Origin: Rutidosis leptorrhynchoides
Lineage: Eukaryota; Streptophyta; Magnoliopsida; Asterales; Asteraceae
Direction of reading: 5' to 3'
NCBI RefSeq assembly: GCF_046630445.1
Contig: NC_092338.1
Span: forward strand, 153,994,501-154,058,500
DNA: 64,000 nucleotides
How positions within the stretch are numbered: position 1 is the stretch's first letter; each line of letters begins with the position of its first letter. This document shows positions 24,401 through 36,447 of the stretch, piece after piece. The translations under genes were made by a program, and so were the position numbers. The notes below the pieces were generated by a model. It was not told the origin of the DNA, made no database searches, and saw only the letters and a program-made list of their open reading frames with translations.

Positions 24401-24744
24401 GGTGATTATTAAGAGCTTCTGCTGTCGCATACTTAAATAAGGACGAGATTTGGAGTCCATGCTTGTATGATATTGTGTAAAAACTGCATTCAAGAAACTT
24501 ATTTTGTTGTAACATATTTGTATTGTAAACCATTATGTAATGGTCGTGCGTAAACAGGATATTTTAGATTGTCGTTATTTGATAATCTACGTAAAACTTT
24601 TTAAACCTTTATTGATGAAACAAAGGTTATGGTTTGTTTTAAAATGAATGCAGTCTTTGAAAAACGTCTCATATAGAGGTCAAAACCTCGCAACGAAATC
24701 AATTAATATGGAACGTTTTTAATCAATAAGAACGGGACATTTCA
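21495..24744 (+). mobile_element. Solo LTR, 3250 bp
   Basis: It starts TGTAGTGACCCG and ends GACATTTCA, with the exact 5-bp duplication ATAAT at 21490-21494 and 24745-24749. There is no primer site, polypurine tract or coding sequence, so this is a solo LTR left by recombination between two LTRs. It has the shared blocks GTGAGTTATAGTCCCACTTT (from 23912), GGGATGAGAATACATGC (about 23949) and the CACCAACATTTTTGTTGAC/TTTATTCTCAGGT block (about 24360-24403). The region 23590-23640 is related to bases 1-50 of the window on the other strand. Confidence 0.88.
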
Positions 24745-27700
24745 ATAATCATATTCCTTGCAGAAAACTATTAAGTTTAGGATTTGGATTCGCTTGATTT
24801 CGTTTCCGTATGATTAAGTTATGTCAATTTGAATTATCGTTGTGTTTTTGTTGCTTGATCAGAAATATGGAATTATTAGACAACTAATTGGCATGTGAGA
24901 CTTATACCACTGGAAATATAATTTAAAAACACTCAATTTAGACTAGGATATCATGTCATTTACTTATGTATAGCCCGATATATGCTTGAATTAGTGTAAA
25001 AGTAGTTTTATACAGCACTTGCATGAAAATAACTTTGTATGATAAAATATGTTAACTTATGTGATTAAATCTTCGCATATTTGAAAAGTAGACAAAAATT
25101 ACTTCATCTTTCATGTGGATATCATAGGCTAATTGTATCTAGATCTTCGGATAATCGCGTACGAATGTGACTAACTAAAAAAGAATCGAATCTGTAAATT
25201 GCTCACGGTTTTGTACTCTGTGGATTGTGAGAATTGCATGAGCATGTATGATTCTGTAAAATGAAACTTAACATGATATGTAACTTATTTTTAGTTTATG
25301 TCAATCTCTGAAACCTTATGCATTGGGCACAATAGAGCCATACTTTATGTGAATTCTGATTTAGCTGAAAACTGAATGTTCAACTTGCACGAATAAACTG
25401 TACAAATTGTCAAAACAAAAGTTGCTAGATTTTTTATATGTGTTACTTTGATTTTTTCTTGAACTATGGCCACTGGTATTTTATCAATTTCATGTTCCTA
25501 ACTCCAGTTATAGCCAAAATGAAATCAGTGCGCAGTCAGAAACTGACTTGGCAAACCCCAAATGTATCCCTTCTGATTCCTAACTTTTAATTGTCATATG
25601 AGTCCCTGGCCGGACTTTTTGGAATTTATTTTAAGTATATTTATGATCTGGAGTTTGTCATGTTTACTTGAATTTTGTACTATGAGATAATGTGCTAAGT
25701 ATGCTACGTGTTCATGAACTTTGTGCGTAACGATAAACTGAAATTGTGAAAATGATCATTCATGACCTAAAACGTATTGTTTGACTTAGGTTTGACATGT
25801 TGACCAATATTTGACATGAACCTACTTATTTTGACTTTAGTTGACCACATTGACCAAGTTTGACTTTTGGTTTGACTTCGGTTGACTTTGTTTGACTTGC
25901 ATGATATAGTTGACTTTTACTTTGAAACGCGTCGGGTCGAGCAATAAGACAACGTACACTATGAAACCACACTTATTTAAGATACATATATTGACCAACC
26001 TAAATACGTATACTTAGGTTGCATTACTCGGCTATAAACCGTACAAGTTAATTATTCACTTTTCAATCCGAGCTTTATTCAAAGGCGAGTCTACAGTCCC
26101 GCTTTTTACATGTTTTTAGGGATGAGAATACACGCTGTTATACTTATATTTTCAAATACTTTTGTATTGACATGAGTACTATATATGCATATTGAGTTTG
26201 TTCAAAAAGCCTCTAGCTTGAATATTTTTAATACCATCGGTGTAAGCACAATTTAGATGGACGGATCCGTTAGGTTGACAACCTCTATAACGACCCTCAT
26301 TTTTCCATTCTATATTTTTCCAATATTAAATGCCCAAACAATATAATTAAAACTTAATGATTAAACTTTAATCAACAATTGTTAAGTATTAAGAGTTAGA
26401 AAACATATTAATTAATTTTGTGCAATAATTGACAAGTTAATAAAAGATGAAAATAATAAACTGTTAGTCGACACTCATTGCTAATTAAAATTTATGCATT
26501 TATGTAATATTATAACTAATAACCTATAAGTAATAAATAAAAATTGACATTGATATAAAACAATTGGGAACTAAATATATACAAGTCATGAATTAGTAAA
26601 AAGAAAATAATACTTATCATGTAGTAAATGTAAAAATAATAATAGTAATAATAGTAATAATAATGAGACTAAAGAATCTTAAACAATTACATCCTTATGT
26701 TGACTAAAAATAAAGTATAAACTAGTACATCCTTATGTTGACTAATTATAAACTAGTACCACCTTTTGTTGACTAAAAATTATAAAACAAAATAAAATTA
26801 TTAATTAGAACATCCTTATGTTGACTAACACTCTAATACTTGCACTATATAAACACTCCTAGACTCCTAGTTTCTCATTCACAAATCACACCAAAATCCT
26901 CTCTCAAAAACAATCTCTCCCTCTCCCTCTCTTATGATATTCGGATCTTCAAGCTTGTTCTTCGTGTTCTTCAAGAATCTTCAAGGAGTTCTTCAAGATT
27001 TTCAAGGCTTTGATCTTCCATCTTCATCGTGTTCATCTTTTCTTTGTTAATTATCTTGAATCTTCAAAGGTATAACATAAACCCTAAACTATTTACATAA
27101 ACTTTAATCTTTGTTAATTCATATTCATATTATAAACTTGTTATTCATAAGTATATACATAAACACACCTAGATTTATATATACATATATACATGTAAAA
27201 AAAAATATTTTTATATATATACACATATATATACAAATTATATATACATATACATATTAAAACCTTAAACCCTAATACTACTTATACTAGTACTTAACAT
27301 GTATACACTATTACTATTACTAGCACCTATAACCTACTACTTATATTGTAGCACAAAAATATTTTGGGATATGTATTAGAGATGTATAGATCTTCGAACT
27401 TTCTTGACGAATGGTTTCTATGAGATTCTAGGCAGAGGGTTTGGATTTCCGATTTAAAGGGTCCTATGGCTCAAGCCCCTAGATCTAAATTAGCCATTCA
27501 AAGGGAAAGGGGTGATTGGAAGCTTATCTAATACGGCAAGTATCCTAAAATGGAAAACACTCATAAAAGTAGAAACTCTCTAGTCATAGAAACTTAGTAA
27601 AATAAGAAACTTTCTAAAAATGGAAACTTTATAAAAATAGTAACTTACTAGGAATAGAAACTTAGTAAAACAAACTATACTTAAACACATACTTAAACTT

Positions 27701-27808
27701 AAACATAGGCAAAACACTTAACTACTCTTAAATGTCAATAGGTTGATTTTCCTGCTCACTCGTTCAACTCTTTATTCCGAGGAATAACTCTCTCTCTACT
27801 TACTAAGG

Positions 27809-28200
27809 TGAATTTTATAGCCCCACTTTTTACTATTTCATTACTGTTTTGAAACTATGGGGTGAGACACATGCTTGCTTTTTAAATTTTTAACATGCAA
27901 TATTTTAATAACTGTTTTACAATATTTATATACGTGAATTTCATAGCCCCACTTTTTACTATTTCATTACTGTTTTGAAACTATGGGGTGAGACACATGC
28001 TTGCTTTTTAAATTTTTAACATGCAATATTTTAATAACTGTTTTACAATATTTATATACGTGAATTTCATAGCCCCACTTTTTACTATTTCATTACTGTT
28101 TTGAAACTATGGGGTGAGACACATGCTTGCTTTTTAAATTTTTAACATGCAATATTTTAATAACTGTTTTACAATATTTATATACGTGAATTCATAGCCC
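27809..28200 (+). repeat. 126-bp tandem repeat in LTR, three full copies and a partial one
   Basis: Units start at 27809, 27934, 28060 and a shortened one at 28186, each opening with GTGAATTTCATAGCCCCAC and containing GGGGTGAGACACATGC. The unit includes the conserved donor-like block of the other LTRs. The same array is in the 3' LTR from 34979. Confidence 0.92.
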
Positions 28201-28272
28201 CACTTTTTACTGTTTCATAACTGTTTTATAACTTTTGGGGTGAGAATACATGCACAACTTTTATAACTGTTT

Positions 28273-28635
28273 TACACGTATTAACTATTAAACTGTGATA
28301 TGTTGGGCTATGACCAGCAAGCCCCCAACCGATAAGTATAAACGATAACTTATTACGGGGTAAACTTGAAAGTCTAGTCTAAATATCAGTACTTACACGT
28401 ATCAACTATTAAACTGTGATATATTGGGCTATGACCAGCAAGCCCCCAACCGATAAGTATAAACAATAACTTGTTACGGGGTAAACTTGAAAGTCTAGTC
28501 TAAATATCAGTACTTACACGTATCTACTATTAAACTGTGATATGTTGGGCTATGACCAGCAAGCCCCCAACCGACAAGTATAAACGATAACTTGACACGG
28601 GGTAAACTTGAAAGTCTAGTCTAAATATCAGTACC
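28273..28635 (+). repeat. 121-bp tandem repeat in LTR, three copies
   Basis: Units start at about 28273, 28394 and 28515, each with GGGCTATGACCAGCAAGCCC and ending AAGTCTAGTCTAAATATCAG. The element at 41688 has two units of the same repeat (43086-43318). The copy in the 3' LTR runs from 35443. Confidence 0.92.
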
Positions 28636-29280
28636 AACTGTTAAAACTATGCTATACCCGGCTATGTCCGACTAAGTCCCTACAGTGATATTTTTAAGTG
28701 CTGCGGCATGCTTATTTATTGGGGGTAGGCCTATCGAGAGTAACGTCCCCGATACATTTGACTCAGTCTTTGTATTACTTGATAATGAAATTTAAACCGA
28801 CAAGGACAGACACAACTTGTCATGGGGCAAACTTGAACGTTTAGTCTAAATATCACGCACTGGCATAACTTTTGGATCTGCGAGATCTACTTTTTGATCC
28901 TACGGGAGATCAACTTTACAACTAAATCTTGTGGTCTAAAAACAACGATAACTACTTTTGTTAAACCTATGAACTTCACTCAACCTTTTTGGTTGACACT
29001 TTAGCATGTTTTGTCTCAGGTGCTGTTTGATTCAAGCTTTCTTATCTACTACTTATGTGATGCTACTTGGACTTAGGATCAAGAGATATCGCATTTATTA
29101 CTTCTGCATATGAACAATTACTTTATCGTTATTTCCATTATTGTAATGACATTTCATTTTCCGCTGCGTACTCAATAAAGTTAAATTTTCTCATTTAGTA
29201 TTGTTCTCGTATTATAATATGTTGGTTTATTTGATATTAGTAACGTTTCTTCCAGACCCTATTGGGAGGACGTTACAGAT

Positions 29281-29292
29281 TGGTATCAGAGC
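29281..29292 (+). other. Primer binding site, tRNA-iMet type
   Basis: TGGTATCAGAGC three bases after the 5' LTR. The following leader (GAGAACCAGGATTGCATTTT) is nearly the same as that at 43934-43960. Confidence 0.85.
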
Positions 29293-29492
29293 ATAACCAG
29301 GCTGTTATAGAGAACCAGGATTGCATTTTTATGTGTGCCTTACTTGTTAGCTAGGGTGCCTTAGCAATCTAAGAAACTATAACCTTTCCTGCCTTAGACT
29401 TTAAAGCACTTAGGATTGCCTTGTAATCTTAAAACATATGCTTTACAATCTTATATTTAAAACTGATCAAAAATCTCCTTCCTAATGTTAGG

Positions 29493-30200
29493 ATGTCTAA
29501 TTCTTACCAAGCGACCAAAATGAATCTTTTCAAGCCAACCGAAAAAGATACTGAAAGGTCTTCCACTGAAAGACCAGTCCAAAGTCCACCTTATGGCTTT
29601 GGTGGTCCTCTCTCACCAAACTATAGTCCGGATACTTTACCTAATTCTCCCAGTTACCACCCGACTCCAAGATCGGAAAGTAAAGGGAAACGCCCTGCTA
29701 ATTTCAAAGAAGATGGCCCGTCAAAGAAAAGATCCCGATCTCCTTCCTACGATGAAGTTGATGCCAAGTACGAGCTCATGAATCTGCGAAAAACTACCGA
29801 TGACCTAATTCGCCGTATTGCAAGGATCGATGTTCAAATGAAGGAAAAAGACCTAGCGATCAAGAAGCTCATGGAGGAAAATGCTGAACTAAAGAAAGAT
29901 ATAAAGTTGATGAAGTATGAAGGTGATAGAAATACCCGATGGGGAAAGCAATCTCTCTCCTACCTAAGAGAAGATGTTGACCTTAGATTGAAGATGGAGG
30001 AAAACCGCGTGAATAATCAACTTTCTATAAGGGACCACAAGTACCATGTAATCAACAATGAAGTTTCTAATCTTTATGATAATCTCGAGTTCCTGCATGA
30101 GAAACAAAAGGCGAAGAATGAGAAAGTTGAGAAGTTTATGAAGAAGGTTGAGGACGAGAAGAAGGAATATGAAGACTACTTCAATCTTAATATTTCCTAG
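29493..30200 (+). CDS. Coiled-coil protein of young pol-less element (gag-position ORF)
   Basis: An intact 235-codon frame about 215 bp after the 5' LTR, the place of gag. The N-terminal third is rich in Pro, Ser and Tyr (YGFGGPLSPNYSPDTLPNSP), followed by a basic stretch that could be a nuclear signal (GPSKKRSRSPS, about residues 75-85). From about residue 88 to the end it is highly charged with heptad-like spacing (KEKDLAIKKLMEENAELKKD), a long coiled coil. There is no gag core or zinc knuckle that I recognise. It is the only intact frame of an element with almost identical LTRs. I do not recognise the family; a particle or RNA-binding role is only inferred from position. Confidence 0.7.
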   Translation: MSNSYQATKMNLFKPTEKDTERSSTERPVQSPPYGFGGPLSPNYSPDTLPNSPSYHPTPRSESKGKRPANFKEDGPSKKRSRSPSYDEVDAKYELMNLRKTTDDLIRRIARIDVQMKEKDLAIKKLMEENAELKKDIKLMKYEGDRNTRWGKQSLSYLREDVDLRLKMEENRVNNQLSIRDHKYHVINNEVSNLYDNLEFLHEKQKAKNEKVEKFMKKVEDEKKEYEDYFNLNIS

Positions 30201-30499
30201 TTATCTTTCCAAATTCTTATCCATGTAAAGGCTATGCCTTAACTATTCCTATTTTCAACTCGTGTAATAAAGGCTTATTTAATGCCTCGTTCTTAATAAA
30301 ATAAAGTGTTTTGTTAATATCATATTCATCTTTATCTCGCTTAAAATTTTTTCAAACTTATGACCTATCAGATTTATCAAACTTCTATACACCCTTATGT
30401 AGTGAAGAATCATGGTTCACCCAACTACACCAACTCTTACCACGATGTCTGACTATGTCCATTTCCTAACTTTCACGACTTCCATAACTTTCAAAGATA

Positions 30500-30695
30500 T
30501 GAAGGTTGACCAAGTCTATAAAGACTGCAACTTAAAACTAGACAAGTTTGTAACTGTTTTCATGGATGACATTTCGATCTACTCCAAGAGTGAGAAGGAA
30601 CATGAGCAACATTTGAAAATTCATTCTTGAACTCTTAAGAAAAAGAACAACTCTACGCAAACTTTTCCAAGTACAAGTTTTGGCTTAAAACCGAC
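30500..30695 (+). pseudogene. Reverse transcriptase remnant in pol-less element
   Basis: The words DKFVTVFMDDISIYSKS and EKEHEQHLK correspond to the Ty3/gypsy RT catalytic box; after a frame change FSKYKFWLK follows (about 30665-30690), the next conserved piece. About 65 codons of RT survive, with a stop at 30628-30630. This shows the element descends from one that had pol and lost it by deletion. The frame before 30500 is not recognisable as RT. Confidence 0.8.
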
Positions 30696-33418
30696 ATGTT
30701 GTCGATCGAGCTAAGATTACTGCTATCCTTAACACACTATAAATCATCATTGATCACATATCCTGACCTTATGAAGTGATATTGAAATGGAAATATGAAT
30801 TAGTGAAATATAATGACGGTGGCCAACGTGATTATATTCTGGTAATTCATAGGAATATTCCAATATCATGACATATGGAATAAAAAGTGAATCAAGGAAA
30901 AAATTCTCAAACTATCTGTTCAAAAACCCAAATGCAAGGGCATTAAGGGTGAAAAATGATCATCTCAATATTTGTAGATATACGAAAATCTATCTCATAC
31001 TCATTTAACGATCTTTCATATACCACAAAGGATGTGAACAATCAAACCTTGAGATTTTACGTTCATTATCCTAAATGAATACCTCCTGATCATTGATACT
31101 TAATTATCACTTGTTATATCCAAATCCTCTCTATTAATACACTTTTGGTGTAAATTTATATATGACATTCAAAAACCCACTTGAACCCTCAAACGTCGAT
31201 ATTACAAACAACATGTCCAATATTACATTATCTATGTCGAGATGACGAATATCTCATATGCATAACCTTTTGAAGAAGGGAACCTCCATACGTGTATCGT
31301 TTTGACTATTATAGTCAAGAAACTTTTGCACTCGTGCATCTACTTATAATAGACTACTTGGCACCATGCAAGTAATGGTGTCATACTCAAACAATAATCG
31401 ATCATTGTTAACTCGAAAATCAAAGGTGAAATACACTATCTCAAGTTGTGGCTGGAGCTAACCTCATCACATACTGTTGTAACAACTAAAATGATTCCAT
31501 CATACTTTAACGTATCCTCCTCTCAGACCAACTAAGGCTAAATTCAGACGATCATTACATAGTTGATAGTCACTGCTATAGCATTTGTTCATACTTGTCT
31601 CTGCGACTGCCAGATTATTTATGCCGAGATCTCGAACTCTCACTATCACTCGAACGATTCAAAGTTTGCAAATCTTATTTGATGTTCCTTCATACATAAC
31701 TCTAAATCCGAGGGATTTACTCAATTGATGATAATCACATTATCATCCTTCTTACTTCAACGCTAACATTCCGAGTCCAAAGACTCACGCCCTGATAAAA
31801 GCCAATTCATTAGTTTTCACTACCTCGAAACAATTATTACACAATTATCTCCGGAATTTTAAAATCTTCAATCAATTTTTCTCAAACAGATAAACTCTTA
31901 AATACAAGTACCCTGTTTTCCAAAGATTTCATACACGAGTCTTTATTTTCAAACTATCTTGGAATTTATAAAAAAATGATTTTTTTCACTGATGAGATTT
32001 ATAAAATCTTATACATAAATTTAACTTTACGTACTTTGACTAGTACATATTAAATAAATACTTTCGTTTCTACAAATTTTTACTTTGATTAAATTTAAAT
32101 TACTTTACAAATTTTACGAAACCCTAGTTTTACTATGGACATCATTTCGTCACCTTCTCTAAAAATTACTTTCACTAACTATAAAAACACTTTCGCATTT
32201 TTATCAATTTACCTTTGTTTTATCAAATTAAATATTCTTTTAATCAACTCTTTTTCGTATTAGTCAAATTATTTCACGTAAATAGTACGTGATGTACATA
32301 ACTCAAGTCTTACTAATAGCTCCGCTTCGTTTATATTGTTATATCGAATGTCACAACTTTTCAAAAATTACTTTGGCTCATTATTAAAACTTTCGTATTT
32401 CTCTCCAATGTGTTTGGATCACCTTTATTCTCATTCTCCATGCAAGAACGAGACTTACCTCTTTACATACGTCATCTCTTCCTTGCTATACTAATCATTA
32501 AGAAGTTTCTACTTCCAGTATTTCATGGATAAACTACAATGCACTCGTAAACATCAATTCTACGATCTTTCAAACAAAGAAGCAGAGGTTCCTTCATCCT
32601 ATAAACAATGATTAACATTTATTCGAATCCGCATTTAAACTCGTAAGTAAATAATAGACAGACTAGCCATTTGTGCGAAAACACTTTTCTTACTCTGGAG
32701 GAGTTACCTTAAACATTTATGAAGATACTCTACACATTTCTTCCTTCTTGGATTGCAACTAGATGTTATTCTAGTCAAGTCTAGATCTATGATTCGACAT
32801 GAAGCTGAAATCATAAATCTTGAAGCTACATTCTGAAATTATAGTATCCTGAGGTCAATGGATCCTCAACTAATGTCTCATTTATCTATTAGACATCTCT
32901 TGAAAACTAAAGGTATCATGGTTACTTTTGGTAACTTGAAGATGGTACTATCCCTAACAAGCACCAGCCATACATCAAACTACGTAACTGAAATCTTTAC
33001 GTACTCTACTCTATTTTATCTGCCCTACTATTGCGGCATAAACACTCAAAATCATAATGAGCTCAACGATACATTTCATGCTGATATAGCATCATCTTTC
33101 CTTTTAAAGGAAAACTAGTCAAACAACACTCTTGTTATTCCTTGGAAAATCTCCGCACCTAATGCACTTTGTAAACGACCTAATAAGGTTAAGGATCATG
33201 AGATCAAACGTGTAAACAAAACAATATCCTTATTGTTAACACTCATTGGAATTCACGAAAGGGCCCTGATTGTACTAGGGAACGTGAAAATCAAACTCTA
33301 TTAAAATCCGTTGGGATTCGCGTAGCAGCCCCTAACATACATGGGAATGCGAAGACCAAACGATACGGAAATACCTCTATCTCTTCTCAACTACTGATGC
33401 AAACGAGAGCTTTACCTA
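30696..33418 (+). other. Non-coding internal region of young pol-less element
   Basis: 2.7 kb without a recognisable protein. Hairpin H1 lies at 30807-30838. The last 450 bp resemble 47430-47740 of the element at 41688 (GGAATTCACGAAAG, AAAACAATATCCT). The small frame at 32858-33118 has no recognisable similarity and I do not support it as a gene. Confidence 0.7.
30807..30838 (+). other. Conserved hairpin H1 (young pol-less copy)
   Basis: AATATAATGAC and GTGATTATATT pair with one G-G mismatch around GGTGGCCAAC; the downstream word GGTAATTCAT matches the Tekay and 41688 copies. Confidence 0.6.
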
Positions 33419-33455
33419 AAACTTCGGGACGAAGTTTCTAATAACGGGGAGGTAC
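33419..33455 (+). other. Pre-PPT hairpin H2 and polypurine tract (young pol-less copy)
   Basis: AAACTTCG and CGAAGTTT form a perfect 8-bp stem with loop GGA (33419-33437), followed by AACGGGGAGGTAC ahead of the 3' LTR at 33456. Confidence 0.65.
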
Positions 33456-36447
33456 TATAACGACCCTCATTTTTCCATTCTATATTTTTCCAATATTAAA
33501 TGCCCAAACAATATAATTAAAACTTAATGATTAAACTTTAATCAACAATTGTTAAGTATTAAGAGTTAGAAAACATATTAATTAATTTTGTGCAATAATT
33601 GACAAGTTAATAAAAGATGAAAATAATAAACTGTTAGTCGACACTCATTGCTAATTAAAATTTATGCATTTATGTAATATTATAACTAATAACCTATAAG
33701 TAATAAATAAAAATTGACATTGATATAAAACAATTGGGAACTAAATATATACAAGTCATGAATTAGTAAAAAGAAAATAATACTTATCATGTAGTAAATG
33801 TAAAAATAATAATAGTAATAATAGTAATAATAATGAGACTAAAGAATCTTAAACAATTACATCCTTATGTTGACTAAAAATAAAGTATAAACTAGTACAT
33901 CCTTATGTTGACTAATTATAAACTAGTACCACCTTTTGTTGACTAAAAATTATAAAACAAAATAAAATTATTAATTAGAACATCCTTATGTTGACTAACA
34001 CTCTAATACTTGCACTATATAAACACTCCTAGACTCCTAGTTTCTCATTCACAAATCACACCAAAATCCTCTCTCAAAAACAATCTCTCCCTCTCCCTCT
34101 CTTATGATATTCGGATCTTCAAGCTTGTTCTTCGTGTTCTTCAAGAATCTTCAAGGAGTTCTTCAAGATTTTCAAGGCTTTGATCTTCCATCTTCATCGT
34201 GTTCATCTTTTCTTTGTTAATTATCTTGAATCTTCAAAGGTATAACATAAACCCTAAACTATTTACATAAACTTTAATCTTTGTTAATTCATATTCATAT
34301 TATAAACTTGTTATTCATAAGTATATACATAAACACACCTAGATTTATATATACATATATACATGTAAAAAAAAATATTTTTATATATATACACATATAT
34401 ATACAAATTATATATACATATACATATTAAAACCTTAAACCCTAATACTACTTATACTAGTACTTAACATGTATACACTATTACTATTACTAGCACCTAT
34501 AACCTACTACTTATATTGTAGCACAAAAATATTTTGGGATATGTATTAGAGATGTATAGATCTTCGAACTTTCTTGACGAATGGTTTCTATGAGATTCTA
34601 GGCAGAGGGTTTGGATTTCCGATTTAAAGGGTCCTATGGCTCAAGCCCCTAGATCTAAATTAGCCATTCAAAGGGAAAGGGGTGATTGGAAGCTTATCTA
34701 ATACGGCAAGTATCCTAAAATGGAAAACACTCATAAAAGTAGAAACTCTCTAGTCATAGAAACTTAGTAAAATAAGAAACTTTCTAAAAATGGAAACTTT
34801 ATAAAAATAGTAACTTACTAGGAATAGAAACTTAGTAAAACAAACTATACTTAAACACATACTTAAACTTAAACATAGGCAAAACACTTAACTACTCTTA
34901 AATGTCAATAGGTTGATTTTCCTGCTCACTCGTTCAACTCTTTATTCCGAGGAATAACTCTCTCTCTACTTACTAAGGTGAATTTCATAGCTCCACTTTT
35001 TACTATTTCATTACTGTTTTGAAACTATGGGGTGAGACACATGCTTGCTTTTTAAATTTTTAACATGCAATATTTTAATAACTGTTTTACAATATTTATA
35101 TACGTGAATTTCATAGCCCCACTTTTTACTATTTCATTACTGTTTTGAAACTATGGGGTGAGACACATGCTTGCTTTTTAAATTTTTAACATGCAATATT
35201 TTAATAACTGTTTTACAATATTTATATACGTGAATTTCATAGCCCCACTTTTTACTATTTCATTACTGTTTTGAAACTATGGGGTGAGACACATGCTTGC
35301 TTTTTAAATTTTTAACATGCAATATTTTAATAACTGTTTTACAATATTTATATACGTGAATTCATAGCCCCACTTTTTACTGTTTCATAACTGTTTTATA
35401 ACTTTTGGGGTGAGAATACATGCACAACTTTTATAACTGTTTTACACGTATTAACTATTAAACTGTGATATGTTGGGCTATGACCAGCAAGCCCCCAACC
35501 GATAAGTATAAACGATAACTTATTACGGGGTAAACTTGAAAGTCTAGTCTAAATATCAGTACTTACACGTATCAACTATTAAACTGTGATATATTGGGCT
35601 ATGACCAGCAAGCCCCCAACCGATAAGTATAAACAATAACTTGTTACGGGGTAAACTTGAAAGTCTAGTCTAAATATCAGTACTTACACGTATCTACTAT
35701 TAAACTGTGATATGTTGGGCTATGACCAGCAAGCCCCCAACCGACAAGTATAAACGATAACTTGACACGGGGTAAACTTGAAAGTCTAGTCTAAATATCA
35801 GTACCAACTGTTAAAACTATGCTATACCCGGCTATGTCCGACTAAGTCCCTACAGTGATATTTTTAAGTGCTGCGGCATGCTTATTTATTGGGGGTAGGC
35901 CTATCGAGAGTAACGTCCCCGATACATTTGACTCAGTCTTTGTATTACTTGATAATGAAATTTAAACCGACAAGGACAGACACAACTTGTCATGGGGCAA
36001 ACTTGAACGTTTAGTCTAAATATCACGCACTGGCATAACTTTTGGATCTGCGAGATCTACTTTTTGATCCTACGGGAGATCAACTTTACAACTAAATCTT
36101 GTGGTCTAAAAACAACGATAACTACTTTTGTTAAACCTATGAACTTCACTCAACCTTTTTGGTTGACACTTTAGCATGTTTTGTCTCAGGTGCTGTTTGA
36201 TTCAAGCTTTCTTATCTACTACTTATGTGATGCTACTTGGACTTAGGATCAAGAGATATCGCATTTATTACTTCTGCATATGAACAATTACTTTATCGTT
36301 ATTTCCATTATTGTAATGACATTTCATTTTCCGCTGCGTACTCAATAAAGTTAAATTTTCTCATTTAGTATTGTTCTCGTATTATAATATGTTGGTTTAT
36401 TTGATATTAGTAACGTTTCTTCCAGACCCTATTGGGAGGACGTTACA
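33456..36447 (+). mobile_element. 3' LTR of young pol-less element
   Basis: 2992 bp, the same length as the 5' LTR and different at two positions by my reading. It carries both tandem arrays (34979 on and 35443 on). It ends CGTTACA and is followed by ACCTC. Confidence 0.92.

Larger units (their letters stand above)
26286..29277 (+). mobile_element. 5' LTR of young pol-less element
   Basis: It starts TATAACGACC (not TG) and ends GGACGTTACA. A TATA-like CTATATAAACA lies at about 26845, followed by a CT-rich leader. It contains two tandem arrays, 27809-28200 (126-bp unit) and 28273-28635 (121-bp unit). Confidence 0.92.
26286..36447 (+). mobile_element. Young pol-less LTR element (satellite-type)
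   Basis: A 10,162-bp element with 2992-bp LTRs at 26286-29277 and 33456-36447, flanked by ACCTC at 26281-26285 and 36448-36452. Line by line, the LTRs differ at two positions only (27815 T/C and 27822 C/T against 34985 and 34992). It has a tRNA-iMet primer site, one intact 235-codon frame, a short degenerate RT fragment, and hairpins H1 and H2. It lacks protease, RNase H and integrase, so its movement needs proteins from another element, most plausibly a Tekay relative. Confidence 0.92.

Noticed and set aside
21495-24744. Complete retroelement in the Tekay 3' LTR
   Set aside because: No internal primer site, second LTR or coding sequence; the ends and ATAAT duplication fit a solo LTR.
27809-28635. 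CRISPR-like array
   Set aside because: Direct tandem units of 121-126 bp without unique spacers, inside an LTR of a plant retrotransposon.
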